64,000 nt of DNA from assembly GCF_014650595.1 (NCBI RefSeq), contig NZ_BMVG01000003.1, positions 434,001 through 498,000 on the forward strand, written 5' to 3'. The notes beneath the pieces were generated by a model, which did not search any database, was not told the DNA's origin, and was given only the letters and a program-made list of their open reading frames with translations. This document shows, piece by piece, positions 61,296-64,000 of this stretch. Source of the stretch: Streptomyces alanosinicus (GTDB lineage: Bacteria; Actinomycetota; Actinomycetes; Streptomycetales; Streptomycetaceae). How positions within the stretch are numbered: position 1 is the stretch's first letter; every line of letters begins with the position of its first letter. The translations under genes and the position numbers were made by a program.

Positions 61296-61310
61296 GGCGG
61301 TACAGGTCGT

Positions 61311-62438
61311 ATGATTCCGGTTTTCAAGCCTTTCCTCGACATCCCGGAGAAGCAGGCCGGCGTGGAGGCGCTGGACAACGGCTGGCTCGGGATGGGCAGT
61401 TACGTCGCCTCCTTCGAGCAGGCACTGGGCAACCTGCTCGAGGTCGGTGAATCGAAGTACGTCGCCGCCGTCAGCACAGGCCACGCCGCTCTGCATCTCG
61501 GTCTTCTGCTCGCCGGCGTAGGGCCCGGTGACGAGGTCATCACGCCCGCGTTCAACAACGTCTCGGACTTCCAGGCGATCCTTGCCTGTGGCGCGCGCCC
61601 CGTCTTCTGCGACATCGACCCCGACACGCTGTGCATCGATCTCGATGCGGCCGAGAAGCTGATCACGCCCCGGGTCAAAGCCATGATCGTCATGGACTAC
61701 GACTGCCTGCTCTGTGATCACGACCGGGTCGCCGAGATCGCCGCACGGCACGGGATCCGTGTGGTGCATGACGCCGCCCACTCCCTGGGATCGCGACACC
61801 GGGGACGGATGGTGGGCTCTTTCTCGGACATCTGCATGTTCAGTTTCGACGCCGTCAAAACCATCACCACCATCGACGGCGGAGCGCTTGTGGTGAACAG
61901 CAAGGCCGAACTGGAGCAGATCCACGAGATGCGTCTCGTGGGCATGACGCAGCCATCGGCGACGTTGTACACCAACCAGCGGGCCTGGACCTACGACGTG
62001 ACCCGGCTCGGCTTCCGGTATCACATGGCCAATCTGCACGCCGCGATCGGCCTCGCCCAGTTGTCGAGATTCTCCGAGATCTCACGGACCCGGCTGGACG
62101 CCTGTCACTACTACCAGGAGCACCTGAACGGTATTCCGGAAGTGACCCTGCCCAAGACGGACTTCAAGGGCGTGGTGCCGTTCCTGTATTACATCCGGGT
62201 TCCTGAGGAGAGCAGGGACGCCCTCCGGGCCCATATGCGCGAACGGGGGGTCGACAGTGGAATCCACTGGCAGCCGGGCCACTGGTACTCGCTGTTCAAG
62301 GACTGCCGTAGCGGCGATCTGTCGGTGACCGACCGAGTCGGCCGTGAGGTGCTCTCCATTCCGTTGCACTCCGGGATGGACCGGGCGACCCTGGAGACGG
62401 TCGTCGAATCCGTCACGTCCTTCTTCGGCAAGCGATGA
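61311..62438 (+). CDS. DegT/DnrJ/EryC1/StrS sugar aminotransferase
   Basis: The 375-residue PLP enzyme starts MIPVFKPFLDIPEKQAGVEA. VSTGHAALHLGLLLAGVGPG near residue 52 binds phosphate. VVHDAAHSLGSRHRG near 150 supplies the Asp and stacking residues. The PLP lysine is in FSFDAVKTITTIDGGALVV near 180. It would aminate the keto sugar made by the dehydrase/epimerase steps. It overlaps the GNAT start by 4 bases. VMDYDCLLCDH in the middle is unusual but outside the active site. Confidence 0.88.
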   Translation: MIPVFKPFLDIPEKQAGVEALDNGWLGMGSYVASFEQALGNLLEVGESKYVAAVSTGHAALHLGLLLAGVGPGDEVITPAFNNVSDFQAILACGARPVFCDIDPDTLCIDLDAAEKLITPRVKAMIVMDYDCLLCDHDRVAEIAARHGIRVVHDAAHSLGSRHRGRMVGSFSDICMFSFDAVKTITTIDGGALVVNSKAELEQIHEMRLVGMTQPSATLYTNQRAWTYDVTRLGFRYHMANLHAAIGLAQLSRFSEISRTRLDACHYYQEHLNGIPEVTLPKTDFKGVVPFLYYIRVPEESRDALRAHMRERGVDSGIHWQPGHWYSLFKDCRSGDLSVTDRVGREVLSIPLHSGMDRATLETVVESVTSFFGKR

Positions 62439-63088
62439 GTGCCCCGCCCGGCAGCGGCCCGACGCTCGTCAGGGCGCTCAAGCACACAGGCGGGGTGGGG
62501 CATCCTTCACTGTCGCTGCAGGTCGACATGGCGGGACTGAGCCTCAGGCCGGTGACCACCGCTGCCGACCGGCTGCACGAGCCGGACGTCGTGCGACTCA
62601 CGGAGTGGCGGAATCGTTTCGTTCAGGTCTTCCTGACGGAATTCGAGGCCACCGCGGAGCGTACGGCTGACTGGCTTCGCGAGGTGATAGGCCCCGATGA
62701 CAGCAAGATCATTTTCATGCTGGACGACGCGGACGGTCGCACTGTCGGCTATATGGGGCTGGCGCAGATCGACTGGGAAAGCGGGCGTTTCGAAGTCGAT
62801 GGCATCGTCCGCGGGGCGCCGCAGGCCAAGGGCGGAATATCTGCCGGACTGCGTACTTTGATGAGCTGGGCCCTTGGACAACTGGGGCTCGCAGAGGCAC
62901 GGGTCAGAGTGCGTTCGGACAATCCGAGGGCCGTGGACTTCTATCGTCGGATCGGCTTTGTCGAGGATTTCCGCCGTCCACTCGTACGCACTGTCGAACC
63001 CGGCATGGTCCGCTGGACCGAGCAGGATGACGCGCCGGCCGGCGCGCCCACACTCATCCATATGACGTGGGTTCCGAACGCACGGTGA
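62435..63088 (+). CDS. GNAT N-acetyltransferase, probable amino-sugar type
   Basis: The 217-residue protein has about 35 extra N-terminal residues and then a RimJ/FdtC-like GNAT domain. LRPVTTAADRLHEPDVVRLT begins the fold. VGYMGLAQIDWESGRFEVDG near residue 108, QAKGGISAGLRTLMSWALGQ near 132 (acetyl-CoA loop), and NPRAVDFYRRIGFVEDF near 158 complete it. Coupled to the aminotransferase, it probably acetylates the new amino group of the NDP-sugar. Related enzymes acylate amino-deoxysugars of polysaccharides and antibiotics. Confidence 0.82.
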   Translation: MSAPPGSGPTLVRALKHTGGVGHPSLSLQVDMAGLSLRPVTTAADRLHEPDVVRLTEWRNRFVQVFLTEFEATAERTADWLREVIGPDDSKIIFMLDDADGRTVGYMGLAQIDWESGRFEVDGIVRGAPQAKGGISAGLRTLMSWALGQLGLAEARVRVRSDNPRAVDFYRRIGFVEDFRRPLVRTVEPGMVRWTEQDDAPAGAPTLIHMTWVPNAR

Positions 63089-63124
63089 GATTCCGAACGC
63101 AACGGTGAACGGGTGGTCTTCGTG

Positions 63125-64000
63125 GTGAACAAGGGGCCGGAAGAGATGGGGCAGGAGAAGCGCGTGGCGGGCGGCGAAGAGGGTCACCGGGGCGGATCTG
63201 ACGGTCTTTCCACGGCACGCCGTGAGCTGATGGAGCGGATACGCACGCGGACGGCCACCGCTGCGACGGTCACGGTCCCGCCGCGCCCCGGCATCGACGC
63301 CGAACTGTCCTGGTCGCAGCGCCGGATCTGGTTCGCCGACGAGACCACCGATGGTGCCGCCGCCCTGAATCTGCACCTGGCCAAGCGATTGACGGGGGCG
63401 CTCGACGTTGTGGCGCTGCGACGTGCCTGGCGCGCGGTCGTCGAGCGGCATGAGGCACTGCGGACGGTGCTCATTCTCGATTCCTCCGGTGAGCCGCGGC
63501 AGCGGCTGGCCGAGCATGTGCCGGACCTGGTGCTGGACGATCTGGCCGGGCGGTACGGCAGGACACCCACCGAGGCGGAGATCGACGTGTGCCTCGCCGA
63601 TGAGGTGTCGGTGGGGTTCGGGGTGGGTGAGGTGCCGTGGCGTTGCCGGTTGGTGCGGGTGGGTGTGGATGAGCATGTGTTGTTGTTGACGGTTCATCAT
63701 GTGGTTTTTGACGGGTGGTCCGCGGGGGTTCTGGCGCGGGAGTTGCGGGAGTTCTATTCGGCTTTCGTGGCCGGGCGTGAGCCGGTGTTGTCGGAGCTTT
63801 CGTTCGGTTATCTGGATTATGCGGTGTGGCAGCGGGAGGGGGGTGTGCCGGGTCGGGGTGTTGTGCGGGAGGAGGATTCTCGGTTTTGGCGGGACTGTTT
63901 TGATGTGGTGCCGGCTGCGGTGGAGTTGCCGTTGGATCGGCCGCGGGGTGGTGTGCGGGGTGTTCGGGGCGGGGTGGTGCCTCTGACGGTGGGTTCGGAG
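63125..64000 (+). CDS. Nonribosomal peptide synthetase, condensation domain, partial at right edge
   Basis: The frame stays open to the window end. After a linker of about 45 residues it reads ELSWSQRRIWFADETTDGAA (core C1), VVERHEALRTVL (C2) and LLLTVHHVVFDGWSAGVLAR (C3, HHxxxDG catalytic His). Next come LSFGYLDYAVWQRE (C4) and SRFWRDCFD. This is an elongation-type condensation domain at the very start of the protein, so it takes an upstream acyl or peptidyl group. Possible starts are GTG at 63122 or 63125 or ATG at 63146. From about 63600 codon use shifts sharply to G/T-rich. Confidence 0.85.
   Translation, partial: MNKGPEEMGQEKRVAGGEEGHRGGSDGLSTARRELMERIRTRTATAATVTVPPRPGIDAELSWSQRRIWFADETTDGAAALNLHLAKRLTGALDVVALRRAWRAVVERHEALRTVLILDSSGEPRQRLAEHVPDLVLDDLAGRYGRTPTEAEIDVCLADEVSVGFGVGEVPWRCRLVRVGVDEHVLLLTVHHVVFDGWSAGVLARELREFYSAFVAGREPVLSELSFGYLDYAVWQREGGVPGRGVVREEDSRFWRDCFDVVPAAVELPLDRPRGGVRGVRGGVVPLTVGSE

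Overview
The window is high-GC actinobacterial chromosome, almost certainly Streptomyces. Evidence for this is the strong codon bias and frequent GTG starts, a DasR/DasABC-type aminosugar locus, a K15-type DD-peptidase with an SGC motif, SepF-like and DUF5999/DUF6099/DUF6299-type proteins, and well-known streptomycete dispersed repeats.

Layout. 0.1-5.3 kb: a tightly coupled minus-strand operon of a PhyH-like dioxygenase, a DUF6271-like protein, a fold-III PLP decarboxylase, a GNAT and an MFS exporter, which looks like a small orphan metabolite pathway. 5.4-11.3 kb: the dasD-dasC-dasB-dasA set with a divergent DasR-like regulator and three dre-like boxes, closed by a 194-bp MITE-like inverted repeat. 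11.5-12.4 kb: two small conserved actinobacterial proteins. 12.4-20.3 kb: aryl-CoA catabolism (aryl-CoA ligase, PaaX-type regulator, fused salicylyl/2-aminobenzoyl-CoA monooxygenase, enoyl-CoA hydratase, acyl-CoA dehydrogenase, RidA), with a shared 20-bp operator candidate at both promoters. 20.6-24.9 kb: a HATPase protein, then an arginine deiminase set (permease, ornithine carbamoyltransferase, arginine deiminase). 25.0-27.1 kb: an SPFH/coiled-coil protein and an NAD-kinase-like protein. 27.1-31.1 kb: the Pnkp-Hen1 RNA repair pair. 31.2-35.8 kb: two lipoproteins, the DD-peptidase, and a minimal alanyl-tRNA-synthetase-like protein behind a possible leader peptide.

About 36.4-44.1 kb is a decayed mobile island inserted in an LLM-class (F420-type) oxidoreductase gene. 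The 5' end of that gene lies at 44.2 kb and its 3' half at 35.9-36.4 kb. Inside are a tRNA-Pro with encoded CCA, an intact second LLM gene, an aminoglycoside-phosphotransferase-like gene, a ParB-like protein, nested IS256/IS110 remnants, an MFS exporter, an IS5 remnant and a broken serine integrase.

44.4-50.6 kb returns to ordinary chromosome: DUF6099, MazG-like, AAA ATPase, SepF-like, membrane glycosyltransferase-like, and YceI divergent from a MarR regulator with three palindromic operators. 50.7-55.6 kb is mutA-mutB-meaB. After a decayed ABC exporter, 56.9-64.0 kb opens a biosynthetic cluster: two sugar SDRs, an RmlC-like epimerase, an E1-type 3-dehydrase with an extra N-terminal domain, a DegT aminotransferase, a GNAT, and the condensation domain of an NRPS that runs off the right edge. 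Together these suggest an N-acetylated amino-deoxysugar attached to a nonribosomal peptide.

All family calls come from reading motifs and recalled family knowledge; no searches were run.
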